A stretch of 64,000 nt of DNA from Winogradskyella eckloniae (GCF_013249045.1 NZ_JABRWP010000006.1:62001-126000); one strand, 5' to 3'. Positions 27,443 through 37,379 are shown, numbered from the stretch's first letter. Notes: a model not told the origin generated them from the letters alone. Program-made: numbers and translations.

Positions 27443-29324
27443 AATTATTTTTTAAAGTGACTTCAATAACATAACCAAGGACATCTTTTGGTAGGTTTGT
27501 TATTGTAGTTTGAAGTCCGTTTTCATTTTGAGTATAACTAAGCGTCGTATCACTTCCTAAGCGTTTTACCTGTTCAATTTCTGCTTCGCCTTTTCTTAGT
27601 GATTTTATGAGTATGTCTCCGTCTGTATTAGACAGTGAAATAACATATACTTTATTTGCTTTGGTTGTAAACCAAAAGTCTTTAGATGTAAATTCTCTTT
27701 GGAAACCTTTAGAAGCTCTATGACCTGTACCATCTAATAACGTTTCTTCTTGGCCTTCATTAGGTGTTTTCCAGCGTGATGTGCCATAAACTGCTTCCGC
27801 ATTTTGATGAACCCATTTGCCCATTGCTCGTAAATTTTGTGCACTTGTTTCTGGGACATGTCCTGTACCGTCAGGACCAATATTCAACAGATAGTTTCCG
27901 CCTTTAGAAAGGATGTCTACAAAATAATAGAGTAATTCTTTTGGGCTTTTCCAATCTTCATCATAGGACTTATAGCCCCAAGAATTGTTTGTAGTACCAC
28001 AGGTTTCCCAATACTTTTCTAGTGTTTCAGATGCTGAAGGAATCTTGTTATCTCCAGCATCTAAGTAATCGCCAAAAGCATAGCCAACTCTTCGATTGAC
28101 AAGTACGTTTGGATTGTTATCATAAACGAGTTTGTAAAATTGAAACGCTTGTTCTTCTGTTGTAAAACCTGTACCATCAAACCAGATTAAACGCAGTTCT
28201 GGAAGCATGGTTAAGAGTTCTTTTATCTGTGGATAGGCTTTATTTTGCAGATAGTCTTTATGTGTGTTATCGCTTGGATCCCATAAATTTTTACCTGAAG
28301 GGTGCGTATAAATTCCCAAAGAATCGTTTGTTTTTTTAATGTTTGCATAATTTCCATCGGTGCCATCCATCCAATCGTTTCCATGAGAATAGTAGACCCC
28401 AAAATCGATACCTTCTGCTAAACAGGCATCATATAGTTCCTTAATAATATCTGCTTTGTAAGGGGTGGCATCTACCATATTAAATTCAGAATAATTAGAA
28501 TCAAATAATGCAAACCCGTCATGGTGTTTTGATGTTATAACAATGTATTTCATGCCAACATCTTTGGCGAGTTTTACTACATTTTGAGCAAAGGATTGGT
28601 CTGGGTTAAAGGTTTTTGCCAATTCGCGATATTCAGTTCTTGGAATTTGGAATGCATACATTAACCATTCTGCAACTTTTGGTCCTGGATGCGGTGCGTT
28701 ATTAATTTTAGTGCCTTTCCACATACCGCCTGCTTGTGAGTACAATCCCCAATGAATAAACATCCCTAATTTGGCTTCTTTAAAACGATTAAGAGCTTCT
28801 TGTTTTTCCTTAGATTGGTGCATACTCAACCATTCTTGATGATATTTCCCTGAACCAATAGGTTGCTTAAAGTGCGGAATGAATCGTAGTCTTTTAAAAT
28901 CGGCTTTGGTTGTAATAGAAAGGTGTTCCTTACCTGTATGTTGTAATGGCATTATGGTTTCGAATTCGGAAACAATTTCATTATTGTTAATGCGATAGTC
29001 GTTTAATAAAGACGTTTCAAATGATTGTTCGCCTAGTTTTAGTTTTACAGTTTCATTATTTTTAAAAGTAGCTTCGTTTGAAACCATTTGAAGCACATAA
29101 TCAGAAGACTGGTTTACCTTAAAATCCCAAGAATACGTAGTGCCGTTTTGGTCTGCATTTGTTTTATCTAATACGACCCAATTATCGGTTTGATTAAAAG
29201 GTTCTACGCTTGTCGACGTAATACTTTTATTTGTATTATTACAAGACAGTAATACACTCAGCAGAGAGCATAAAACACTGTAGATTTTTAATTGCTTATA
29301 ATATGGACGTAATTTTGGTATCAT
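27432..29324 (-). CDS. GH29 alpha-L-fucosidase, lipoprotein
   Basis: 630-residue GH29 enzyme. The lipobox LLSC puts the lipid-anchored Cys at 28. An extra N-terminal beta-rich domain (about 40-155) precedes the TIM barrel: LGMFIHWGLYSQ at 186-197, ITSKHHDGFALFDS at 263-276, and GVYYSHGNDW. The nucleophile is predicted as Asp383 in LRLIWFDGT. GH29 enzymes retain and release terminal alpha-L-fucose. A C-terminal beta domain follows. The N-terminal module may bind the glycan. The gene ends inside the start of the next sulfatase gene and begins 12 bp after another sulfatase gene, so it belongs to the central minus-strand transcript. Confidence 0.92.
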   Translation of the reverse strand: MIPKLRPYYKQLKIYSVLCSLLSVLLSCNNTNKSITSTSVEPFNQTDNWVVLDKTNADQNGTTYSWDFKVNQSSDYVLQMVSNEATFKNNETVKLKLGEQSFETSLLNDYRINNNEIVSEFETIMPLQHTGKEHLSITTKADFKRLRFIPHFKQPIGSGKYHQEWLSMHQSKEKQEALNRFKEAKLGMFIHWGLYSQAGGMWKGTKINNAPHPGPKVAEWLMYAFQIPRTEYRELAKTFNPDQSFAQNVVKLAKDVGMKYIVITSKHHDGFALFDSNYSEFNMVDATPYKADIIKELYDACLAEGIDFGVYYSHGNDWMDGTDGNYANIKKTNDSLGIYTHPSGKNLWDPSDNTHKDYLQNKAYPQIKELLTMLPELRLIWFDGTGFTTEEQAFQFYKLVYDNNPNVLVNRRVGYAFGDYLDAGDNKIPSASETLEKYWETCGTTNNSWGYKSYDEDWKSPKELLYYFVDILSKGGNYLLNIGPDGTGHVPETSAQNLRAMGKWVHQNAEAVYGTSRWKTPNEGQEETLLDGTGHRASKGFQREFTSKDFWFTTKANKVYVISLSNTDGDILIKSLRKGEAEIEQVKRLGSDTTLSYTQNENGLQTTITNLPKDVLGYVIEVTLKNNYEN

Positions 29325-29336
29325 TTTATACGATAG

Positions 29337-30815
29337 TTAATTGGTTTTAGGTTGCCATTCTAAAATACCTTGTTCTTCTAATTGCTTATAATATTTAATA
29401 TGCAGTGGTTGTTTTTTTACTCTTTTTCGATTTTCATTTACCATTAATGGAATAGAGTTCGTCCACCATTCGTTATAAGGGGGTGTAAATGCTGCAATTA
29501 CGTCTGGGTGTTCTGCAGCAACATTATGGCGCTCTCCAGGATCATTAACGATATCATACAATTCGGTGTTATTTACAAAGCGCCATCGCTGACTTCTAAT
29601 CGCCATTTTAGTGTATTTTGCTTCGTTAACCATACCTGTTTGCCAGCGTCCACAATGGGTAAATAGTAAACGGTCTTCCCAAGTTGTCGCGGTATCTTCT
29701 AACAAGGGTAATAAGGATAAACCTTCTAAAGGTTGTATGTTTTTAGGTAATTCAGCACCTGCTAATGCTGTAAAAGTTGGATACAAATCAATATGCGCAG
29801 TCAGTTGGTTAATGTCTTTTCCTTCCGGCAAAACATCTTTCCAATACAAAAATAGCGGTACGTGATCTCCGCCTTCGTTTGGTGAATTTTTTCCTCCTTT
29901 AAGATGGGCATTAAAATGTTTTACTTTTTCGCCATTAAGCGTACCTCTTAAATGGGTTGCTCCGTTATCTGTGGTAAAAATAATTAGGGTATTGTCTAAG
30001 GCATTCCATTCTTTTAGTTTCTGCATTAACGTTCCGAAATTATCATCGATGTTTTCAATCATGCCATATCTACTCGCAGTGCCTTCGTCATAGCCTAATT
30101 CTAAAAAACGTTTTTTATAAGCTTCAGGCGCTACCAAAGGTGCATGTGGTGCATTGAGTGATATATAGGTAAAGTAAGGTGTATCTGTTATAATCTGTTC
30201 TTTTGTCCAAGCTAAAGCAGCATCGAAAAACACATCTGTACAAAAGCCTTTGGTTTTTACAATGGTTTTATTGTGAAGTAAAACATTATCAAAATACACA
30301 TTGTCTTTATTTGGTGGAAAGTCCCCTAAGTTTACTTGACCAATTCCACCAGCGCCATGCATTAAAACCTCGTTAAATCCTCTATTTTGCGGTAGGTATT
30401 TGTCTGCATCTCCTAAATGCCATTTACCGAAAAGTCCGGTTTGATAACCTGCTGATTGCAGAGCTTCGGGCAGCGTGTAAATATCTAATGCCAAACGTTC
30501 GCGTTCTAGAATGGTATGTGTTACGCCTACTCTAAATTCGTGCCGTCCACTCATTATGGCAGCACGTGTTGGTGCACATGTTGGACTCACATGGTATTCT
30601 GTAAAACGCGTTGATTTTTCAAAGAAAGCATCAATATTTGGGGTATTTACAACGGTATTCCCCATACATGATAAATCTCCCATACCTTGATCATCTGTCA
30701 TTACAAAGATGATATTTGGTCTGCTATTTTTATGCTTTTTTACGGTTTTTTGTGCGTAACTATTTTGCACAAAAAAGAGCAAGGATATAAGACTGATTAG
30801 GCAAAGTTTTTTCAT
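29337..30815 (-). CDS. S1 family sulfatase (CAPTR)
   Basis: 492-residue type I sulfatase from the ATG at 30815 (the frame reaches a TTG two codons earlier). Signal peptide ends NSYAQ (about 22). The formylglycine Cys is Cys80 in T-C-A-P-T-R, followed by AAIMSGRHEFRVGV; GKWHLGD, SLNAPHAP and TTDNGAT follow. It is closest in the window to the sulfatase at 46810, which shares HGxGGxGQ, GxCTDVxFD and ENIDDNFG/TNVDDNF-type blocks. Both are the third sulfatase out from the central promoter on their own arm. The substrate position is not known. Confidence 0.9.
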   Translation of the reverse strand: MKKLCLISLISLLFFVQNSYAQKTVKKHKNSRPNIIFVMTDDQGMGDLSCMGNTVVNTPNIDAFFEKSTRFTEYHVSPTCAPTRAAIMSGRHEFRVGVTHTILERERLALDIYTLPEALQSAGYQTGLFGKWHLGDADKYLPQNRGFNEVLMHGAGGIGQVNLGDFPPNKDNVYFDNVLLHNKTIVKTKGFCTDVFFDAALAWTKEQIITDTPYFTYISLNAPHAPLVAPEAYKKRFLELGYDEGTASRYGMIENIDDNFGTLMQKLKEWNALDNTLIIFTTDNGATHLRGTLNGEKVKHFNAHLKGGKNSPNEGGDHVPLFLYWKDVLPEGKDINQLTAHIDLYPTFTALAGAELPKNIQPLEGLSLLPLLEDTATTWEDRLLFTHCGRWQTGMVNEAKYTKMAIRSQRWRFVNNTELYDIVNDPGERHNVAAEHPDVIAAFTPPYNEWWTNSIPLMVNENRKRVKKQPLHIKYYKQLEEQGILEWQPKTN

Positions 30816-30827
30816 GTGCAAACTTTA

Positions 30828-32720
30828 TTAATTTCTATGGAATTCACTTTTTACCATATATCGGTTTTCATCTATCAAAATAATGCCATATTCTGTAGCG
30901 TTTTCTGGAACCTTTAATGTGAATTCTAAATGGTCTTTAGATGCATCAATAGAAACGCTTTCGTATTGTCCTTTAATTTTTCGTGTTTTACCGTTTTTCT
31001 TCTTTTTAGCATTTAAATTTTGGTAACAAACCAGTGCATATGCTTCAATAACTTTAGATTTTCCTGCTTCTAACTTTACGGTATATGTTTTAGAAGAGGA
31101 ATCATAAGAATCAGATGTAATCGTTGGTAACGCTGCAACTTTTTCTTTATCTGATGGATCTTTTGCTCGGGATGGATCTTTATAAGGAAACTTAGCATCA
31201 TATGCTTTTAAATAAGCTTCTAGTCTTGTTGATAAATCTTTAACGACTTCGGGTGAGCTTTTTGCAATATCGTATTTTTCTTCTAAGTCAGCGCGCTCTC
31301 CATCTTTATACAAACGATACAATTCATAATTTCCTTTAACATGGTTTTTATACAATTTATAATCGCCACGTCTTATTGCTGATTGCATTTGGTTATCTCT
31401 ATTATGTGGGAAATGCCACCATAAATCTTCTCTTACTTCGCCTTTGGTGTTTTTAATAACCGTTGCATTATGATGTAAGACATTTTCAATATTTAATCCA
31501 TCTAAACCTGAGCTATATTGATTCGGTATTTTACTATTGGTAAGGTCTAAAATTGTTGGGAAAAAGTCTAGCTGATTAACCAAACCATTGAAGGTTTTAC
31601 CCTTTGGAATATTTGGTCCTGAGATTAATAATGGCACTCTAATACCTCCTTCTTGAGCATACTTTTTACCTTCATCTAATGGAAAATTATCGGTAACAAC
31701 ATCTCCATTTGCCTTTTCTACCGCTCCATTATCTGAGGAAAAGAATATATACGTTGTTTCGTATAATTTTTTACCAGGATTTCTAGGGTCATCCGTAGTT
31801 TTCAATAGATCTACTACACGACCAAGACTCCAGTCTAAAGTAGTTACCATAGACCCGTAAAAAGGATTAGTTTGACCACCTGTAGTAATAGGGATATTTT
31901 TTTCAGGAAATGGTATGCCTAATTTATCGCAATAGTATTGTAGCAATTCTCTGTTTTTAGTGTGTATTGGTGCATGTACCAACCAGTGTGCTAAATACAA
32001 AAAGAAAGGTTCCTCTTTACTGTCTTTAATAAACTTAAGTGCATTTTCAGTCACATCATCATATGGGTATGAAATACCATTTGGTGCGTCTTTTGTAAAA
32101 GGTGGATATTTTTCTTCGCTTAAACGGTACGCATCGTTTTTATTATGTGTCGCAAAATTGGTTAAACGATTGTTTGGGTGTTTAGGACCCTGATGTGCGC
32201 CTCTAGATTCGTGAGCGAAATCAAACCCTTGATTTGTAGATGCTTGTGCTTTAAGGCTGCCAACATGCCATTTTCCAACATGTCCTGTTTTATAACCATT
32301 CATTTTTAAAGCTTCAGCTATAGTAAAATGTTCTGGACTTAAGCCTTCAGGAAAAAATGGGTGAAGGTAATTAGAACGTCCTGATGCAGTAGGAAGTTTA
32401 CCACCAGCAACATGTGTAACTCCTGTTTTAGTTGGGTGCTGGCCCGTTAGCAATGCGCATCGAGATGGCGCACAAGTAGGAGCGGGAGAATACCCATTTG
32501 TAAAATTCATTCCGTCTTTTGCAAGGGCGACAATGTTAGGGGTTTCCCACGGTGTAGGTTCGTCTAAATTGTTTATTTCTGTATCCTGCCAACCTAAATC
32601 ATCAACATAAAAAATGATAACGTTTGGTTTTATTATTTCGTTTTTTTCTTGACCGTTAATGGACAACGCACAAAAAAGAGCAAGCAATACTGCGTTTAAG
32701 AATGCTAAGTTTTTTTTCAT
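30828..32720 (-). CDS. S1 family sulfatase with C-terminal extension, paralogue A
   Basis: 630-residue type I sulfatase with a signal peptide ending SINGQ (about 24). Formylglycine Cys is Cys83 in T-C-A-P-S-R. GKWHVGS, HWLVHAPIH and SSDNGA follow. After the catalytic region an extension of about 90 residues (from about 540) is beta-rich and ends in IILIDENRYMVKSEFH. It is a tandem paralogue of the next gene (32751) over its whole length, including the extension. DNA identity is locally very high: the stretch coding for YETTYIFFSSDNG and the DDPRNPGKKL block is near-identical. 30 bp separate the two genes. Confidence 0.9.
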   Translation of the reverse strand: MKKNLAFLNAVLLALFCALSINGQEKNEIIKPNVIIFYVDDLGWQDTEINNLDEPTPWETPNIVALAKDGMNFTNGYSPAPTCAPSRCALLTGQHPTKTGVTHVAGGKLPTASGRSNYLHPFFPEGLSPEHFTIAEALKMNGYKTGHVGKWHVGSLKAQASTNQGFDFAHESRGAHQGPKHPNNRLTNFATHNKNDAYRLSEEKYPPFTKDAPNGISYPYDDVTENALKFIKDSKEEPFFLYLAHWLVHAPIHTKNRELLQYYCDKLGIPFPEKNIPITTGGQTNPFYGSMVTTLDWSLGRVVDLLKTTDDPRNPGKKLYETTYIFFSSDNGAVEKANGDVVTDNFPLDEGKKYAQEGGIRVPLLISGPNIPKGKTFNGLVNQLDFFPTILDLTNSKIPNQYSSGLDGLNIENVLHHNATVIKNTKGEVREDLWWHFPHNRDNQMQSAIRRGDYKLYKNHVKGNYELYRLYKDGERADLEEKYDIAKSSPEVVKDLSTRLEAYLKAYDAKFPYKDPSRAKDPSDKEKVAALPTITSDSYDSSSKTYTVKLEAGKSKVIEAYALVCYQNLNAKKKKNGKTRKIKGQYESVSIDASKDHLEFTLKVPENATEYGIILIDENRYMVKSEFHRN

Positions 32721-32750
32721 TTTAATATGAGTTTTATTCTATGTTTTTAG

Positions 32751-34610
32751 TTAGTCTATTGTATGAAATTTACTTTTTACCATAAATCTATTTTCATCAA
32801 TTAAGATAATACCATACTCTTTGGCTTCTTGTGGAATGGTAAAGGAATACTCTAAGGAATTACTACTTACTTTTACTGGGACTTTGATATAGGTCGATTT
32901 GATTTTTTTTCGCTTTCCTTTTCTATTAGGTTGATCTGAGATTTTTATAAGCGCAAAACTTTCAATTACTTTTGATTTTCCAGCTTCTAATGCTACTGAA
33001 ACCGAACGAGATTTTTCATTAAAAACGTCACTAATTATAGTAGGAATAGAATTTGTATTTTTAAATTTTAAAGGATTCTTATAAGGTAGTTTGGCGTCGT
33101 AATCTTTAAGATATTTTTCTAATTTAGTGGCCAAATCGTTTACAATTTGAGGTTCTTGTTCGGCTAAATCGTATTTTTCTTCTAAATCATTACGTTTGCC
33201 ATTTTTATACAAACGGTGTAAAACATATTCCCCTGAATTAAAATTTTTGTATAATTTATAGTCTCCAGACCTTATTGCAGACTGGTTTTTAGTGTCGTCG
33301 CCATAAGGGTAATGCCACCACAAATCTGTTCTCACATGTCCATTTTCATCTTTAACCTCTTTTTTATTGGTTAGTAATACATTTGAAATGTCTAATCCAT
33401 CTAACTCTGAATCAAATTGAGAAGGAATTGTACTATTTGTAAGCTTTAAAATTGTTGGGTAAAAATCTAGTTGATTAATTAAAACATCTTTTGTTGTGTT
33501 TTTTAAAACATTTGGCCCAGAAACAAGAAGCGGAACTCTAATACCGCCTTCTTCTGTATATTTTTTTCCTTTATCTAATGGTGCATTATCAGACATTATT
33601 TCTGTTTTTCGTTTTTCTGCTCCTCCATTATCTGATGAAAAAAAGATATAGGTTGTTTCGTATAATTTTTTACCAGGATTTCTAGGGTCATCGGTGGTCT
33701 TTAATAAATCTATAACACGACCAAAGCTCCAATCTAAAGTGGTTACCATAGCTCCAAAATATGGATTGTTTTGTCCCTTTGCGGTCATAGGAATGTCTTC
33801 TTTTGGAAATTCCATTCCTAATTTATCGCAGTAATATTGTAATAATTCACGGTTTTTGGTGTGAATAGGGTAGTGTACCATCCAATGTGCTAAATACAAG
33901 AAAAAAGGTTCTTCTTTACTGTTTTTAATAAACTCTAAAGCATGTTCTGTTACTGCATCTGTTGGATAGGAAATGCCATTAGGTGAAGCGTCCGTATACG
34001 GGAAATATTTTTCTTCACTTAAACGGTAAGGATCGTTTTTTGAATTTGTAGCAAAATTATTTGTACGATTATGCTGTCCTTTAGGGCCTTGATGTGCTCC
34101 TCTAGACTCGTGTACAAAATCGAAGCCTTGATTCTTAGACGATTGGATTTCTAGAGAGCCTGCATGCCATTTACCAACATGTCCTGTGGTGTAGCCATTC
34201 ATCTTTAAAGCTTCTGCGATAGTAAAGTTCTCTGGCATTAAACCTGAAGGATAATAAGGATTAATATATTTTGCAGATTTATTAATTTTAGGAATGCCAC
34301 CACCGTTAACATTGGTAATCCCTGTTTTCGCCGGATGCAATCCACTTAATAGTGCGGACCTAGAGGGCGCACAAGTAGGTGCTGGTGAATAACCATTTGT
34401 AAAATTTATAGCATCTTTAGCAAACGCTGTAATGTTTGGTGTGTCCCATGCACAAGGTGCGTCTAAATCATTGAGTTGTATGTCTTGCCAACCTAAATCA
34501 TCTGCATAAAAAATAATAATATTAGGTTTTATTAGGTCTTTCTTTTTCTGACTATAGGCATGGTTAGAAACACATAATAAAATTGTAAGTATGGCTAATA
34601 GTGATTTCAT
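32751..34610 (-). CDS. S1 family sulfatase with C-terminal extension, paralogue B
   Basis: 619-residue type I sulfatase with a signal peptide ending NHAYSQ (about 21). Formylglycine Cys is Cys80 in T-C-A-P-S-R; the metal strand is YADDLGWQD. It carries the same C-terminal beta-rich extension as paralogue A and ends IILIDENRFMVKSKFH. The pair probably arose by tandem duplication. Whether they split specificity (for example different sulfate positions) cannot be told from sequence. It starts 28 bp after the stop of the TIM-barrel gene at 34639. Confidence 0.9.
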   Translation of the reverse strand: MKSLLAILTILLCVSNHAYSQKKKDLIKPNIIIFYADDLGWQDIQLNDLDAPCAWDTPNITAFAKDAINFTNGYSPAPTCAPSRSALLSGLHPAKTGITNVNGGGIPKINKSAKYINPYYPSGLMPENFTIAEALKMNGYTTGHVGKWHAGSLEIQSSKNQGFDFVHESRGAHQGPKGQHNRTNNFATNSKNDPYRLSEEKYFPYTDASPNGISYPTDAVTEHALEFIKNSKEEPFFLYLAHWMVHYPIHTKNRELLQYYCDKLGMEFPKEDIPMTAKGQNNPYFGAMVTTLDWSFGRVIDLLKTTDDPRNPGKKLYETTYIFFSSDNGGAEKRKTEIMSDNAPLDKGKKYTEEGGIRVPLLVSGPNVLKNTTKDVLINQLDFYPTILKLTNSTIPSQFDSELDGLDISNVLLTNKKEVKDENGHVRTDLWWHYPYGDDTKNQSAIRSGDYKLYKNFNSGEYVLHRLYKNGKRNDLEEKYDLAEQEPQIVNDLATKLEKYLKDYDAKLPYKNPLKFKNTNSIPTIISDVFNEKSRSVSVALEAGKSKVIESFALIKISDQPNRKGKRKKIKSTYIKVPVKVSSNSLEYSFTIPQEAKEYGIILIDENRFMVKSKFHTID

Positions 34611-34638
34611 TTTAGTGGTGTAAAATTTAAGTTTTTAT

Positions 34639-35826
34639 TTATTTCCAATTCAGTTCGGCTTTTTTGTTTTTAATATCGAGCCAAACATCGAGATGTTCAA
34701 ATGATCTTGTATAGATATATCCATCGCGTTTTGCATAGCCTTTTGGATCACCGAGTTTTTTCTCGTATTGCGGAAACGTCTTTAGCCAAACTGCAGATGT
34801 TTTTGTATTGTAACCATCGTGCGGATAGACATAACTGTATTTTTCTGCGCAGACCAAAAAAATAGCTAACAGATAATCTAAACGTTCATTAAGATCTTCA
34901 TTGAGATCAATTTTTTTTCTTACATCATCAATACCTGCTTCTGCATTTTTTAAAGCTTTGCCTATCCCTAGGGACATTGCAATTATATTTCCCTCTCTGG
35001 CGGATTGTTGTACGGCTTCTATACCTTGTGCTAGGTAATCTTCATAAGTCATGCCAAAATTTTGATGTTCAAAACCTTCTATGTAAGATCCATCAAAGAA
35101 TTTTAGGTAAGTCCTACCTGAATCTTCAAATTCTGGACGTACTCGTAAAATATTTGCAATAAGTAAATTGTCTTTTCCTATTTCGGCATCTAAATCAGCC
35201 ATCATAGTAAGGTACCCTGTTTTAATAGCCTGTTGTTTTTCTTTTCCAACACGACTATTAAAAAATACAGGTGCGAGTACTTTTATATTAGCATCTAAAA
35301 ACACACCATCAATAAATGGGCTTTCTGTAACCTTTTTTATATGGTTAATCCAATAGGTTCTAACGAAATCTTGAGAAATGTCAAAAAAACCTGTTTTACC
35401 ATTAGGCATTAAGGCTTTTTTGCCTTTTGCGTTTACTAATAAAGCTTCAGGATGTTCGTTTAAAAATTGTTTGTCTTCTTGGTAACTTCCCCAATTGATA
35501 ACCACATTTTTGTAGTATAATATTTTAGCATTAGGATTGATATCTTTTACAGCTTTAGCAGCATTAATTGTGCCTTTTTCTGTAGAACCAAACGTTTTAC
35601 TTCCTGTGGTTTTTTCGAAAGTTATTAATGGGAATTTTGAAAGGTAAGTGACCTCTTTTTTTGTAAACGCTTCAGCTTTACGTAAATGCATATACAATGG
35701 TATTTTATCCCATGAGAACTCAGGCTGTATTTGTGTCTCATTAGATTTGGTGTCTGCTTTCTGCGCCGAACAGGCACTAAAGGAAACGGCTATTAAAAGC
35801 ACTAATAATGTTGTTTTAAAATGCAT
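34639..35826 (-). CDS. Putative TIM-barrel glycoside hydrolase, lipoprotein (copy 1)
   Basis: 395 residues; the signal ends VSFSAC, which fits a lipobox with Cys19. The body has the beta/alpha rhythm of a (beta/alpha)8 barrel: KILYYKNVVINW at 101-112, FIDGVFLDAN with Asp178, NLLIANILRVRP at 220-231, GSYIEGFEH with Glu250, and DGYIYTRSFEHLDVWLD near the end. Asp178 and Glu250 sit at strand ends and are candidates for the catalytic pair. It recalls uncharacterised GHL15-type barrels; I cannot assign a CAZy family. The copy at 42657 conserves the same framework (Asp173, Glu243). A candidate endo-fucanase or exo-glycosidase of this locus, by inference from context. Confidence 0.55.
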   Translation of the reverse strand: MHFKTTLLVLLIAVSFSACSAQKADTKSNETQIQPEFSWDKIPLYMHLRKAEAFTKKEVTYLSKFPLITFEKTTGSKTFGSTEKGTINAAKAVKDINPNAKILYYKNVVINWGSYQEDKQFLNEHPEALLVNAKGKKALMPNGKTGFFDISQDFVRTYWINHIKKVTESPFIDGVFLDANIKVLAPVFFNSRVGKEKQQAIKTGYLTMMADLDAEIGKDNLLIANILRVRPEFEDSGRTYLKFFDGSYIEGFEHQNFGMTYEDYLAQGIEAVQQSAREGNIIAMSLGIGKALKNAEAGIDDVRKKIDLNEDLNERLDYLLAIFLVCAEKYSYVYPHDGYNTKTSAVWLKTFPQYEKKLGDPKGYAKRDGYIYTRSFEHLDVWLDIKNKKAELNWK

Positions 35827-35849
35827 CTATATGTCTGTTTACTTAATTA

Positions 35850-37379
35850 TTATTCTGTTATTATTTTAAAACAAATAGCAGATTGATTAGTTATCGCTTT
35901 AAAATTATTCTTAATGGTTAAACCATCGCTATTTTGTTTCCAGTTAATTTTATCAACACTACCTAATAGCTGTATGTCTTTAATGTTTTTTTGTAAAAGG
36001 CCTTCTGACTTTAATACTTTAATTTGGATGTCTTTTGTTGGCGGTGCTAAAACAAACGCATATAGGTTGTCCCCTTTTTTAGTAAATCTAATGTCTTTCT
36101 CAGAAAAAGGCTTTAAATTCTCACCTGCACGTTTAGTTACGATTTCTAATGGTCCTTCACCGAAAGTTTTCCATGGTCTGGTGTTGTAAATGCCTTCTTT
36201 ATTGATGTTTACAAAAGCTCCGAAACCACTAAGCATTTGCCTTTGATTATCTGGGATTGTACCATCGCCTTTTAAGGCTATATTTATCATTACTATTCCG
36301 TTTTTACTTATGGCATCAATAGCATTACCAATTAATACGTCTAAAGACATTTTAGTAAACGAATGTTTTCGATAAAACCAACTTCCAGATAAATCGGTCG
36401 CCCAAATCCATGGATGCTTTTGCTGTTCTCCAAACATACCACGTTCTAAGTTATAGGTAAATGCCGCTTTGTTTTGTTTAGCATTCTTAAAAGATAAAAC
36501 CGTGGTTTGTTTGCCGTTGTTTTCTTTTAAATCTCTATTTAAATAGTCAGAAAAAAGTTTTACACCTAGTCCCTTACCTGTTTTTATAGTTGGATACGGA
36601 GAGTCGTTATTAAATAGGTCTGGATCGTATTTTTCAATTAAATCCCAACAGCGTTTGTACCAATGTTGATTCCAACTGTCTTGACTAGCAAATGTGGCAG
36701 TATCATAATCCATATTAAAGAATTCCCATTCTGGAGTGCCTTCTTTTTGAAATTTCCGAGCGGTTCTAAAAAATCGTGGAGACCAATATAAATGTGTAGA
36801 TACTCCGAATTTTAAATGGTGTTGGTAGGCTGCGTTTTTCCATTCTTTAAGAATGTCTTTTTTTGGCCCCATTTTTACGGCATTCCAAGGAAAAAAGGAG
36901 TCATACATATCAAAATTGTCATGATGAGTTGCAACTGGCATAATAAAACGTGCGCCACAATCTTTAACAAACTTTACAATGGCATTAGCATCAAAGTTTT
37001 CAGCTTTAAAATTGGCTATAAATTTTTCGTAACCAAATTCTGATGGATGCCCAAATCTTTTTGTGTGCCATTCGGTTAATTTTTCAGTTCTTATGCGATC
37101 AGCTTCGTTTCTTGCATCATACGTTTCTGAACCATACATACGTCTACCATAGTGAGAACCATCTTCAATTCTGTTTTCGTCTATGGCTGATGGAATTCCC
37201 CAATGCATCCAAACGCCTATTTTACCATCTTGAAACCATTCTGGCACCTCATAAAGCTCAGCCATAGATTCCCAATTTGCATTTATAGTTTTAATAGTCG
37301 ATTGCGTTTGACTAAAAACATGATAAGTGCTGAAAGTTAAAAAAGTGATGATAAAAAGTTTTTTAATAGACATCTGCAT
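35850..37379 (-). CDS. Divergent GH29-type alpha-L-fucosidase
   Basis: 509 residues with a signal peptide ending YHVFSQ (about 24). GH29 hallmarks are diverged: GVWMHWGIPS at 55-64, ATHHDNFDMYDS at 150-161, and the nucleophile region DPDLFNNDSPYP, where Asp259 is the likely nucleophile in place of the usual WFDG context. An inserted HYGRRMYGSETY segment follows the first motif. No tryptophan precedes the nucleophile as in the two canonical GH29 proteins here. It is probably a retaining alpha-L-fucosidase or related exo-enzyme with different substrate binding. It is the first gene of the leftward central transcript, divergent from the receptor gene. Confidence 0.78.
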   Translation of the reverse strand: MQMSIKKLFIITFLTFSTYHVFSQTQSTIKTINANWESMAELYEVPEWFQDGKIGVWMHWGIPSAIDENRIEDGSHYGRRMYGSETYDARNEADRIRTEKLTEWHTKRFGHPSEFGYEKFIANFKAENFDANAIVKFVKDCGARFIMPVATHHDNFDMYDSFFPWNAVKMGPKKDILKEWKNAAYQHHLKFGVSTHLYWSPRFFRTARKFQKEGTPEWEFFNMDYDTATFASQDSWNQHWYKRCWDLIEKYDPDLFNNDSPYPTIKTGKGLGVKLFSDYLNRDLKENNGKQTTVLSFKNAKQNKAAFTYNLERGMFGEQQKHPWIWATDLSGSWFYRKHSFTKMSLDVLIGNAIDAISKNGIVMINIALKGDGTIPDNQRQMLSGFGAFVNINKEGIYNTRPWKTFGEGPLEIVTKRAGENLKPFSEKDIRFTKKGDNLYAFVLAPPTKDIQIKVLKSEGLLQKNIKDIQLLGSVDKINWKQNSDGLTIKNNFKAITNQSAICFKIITE

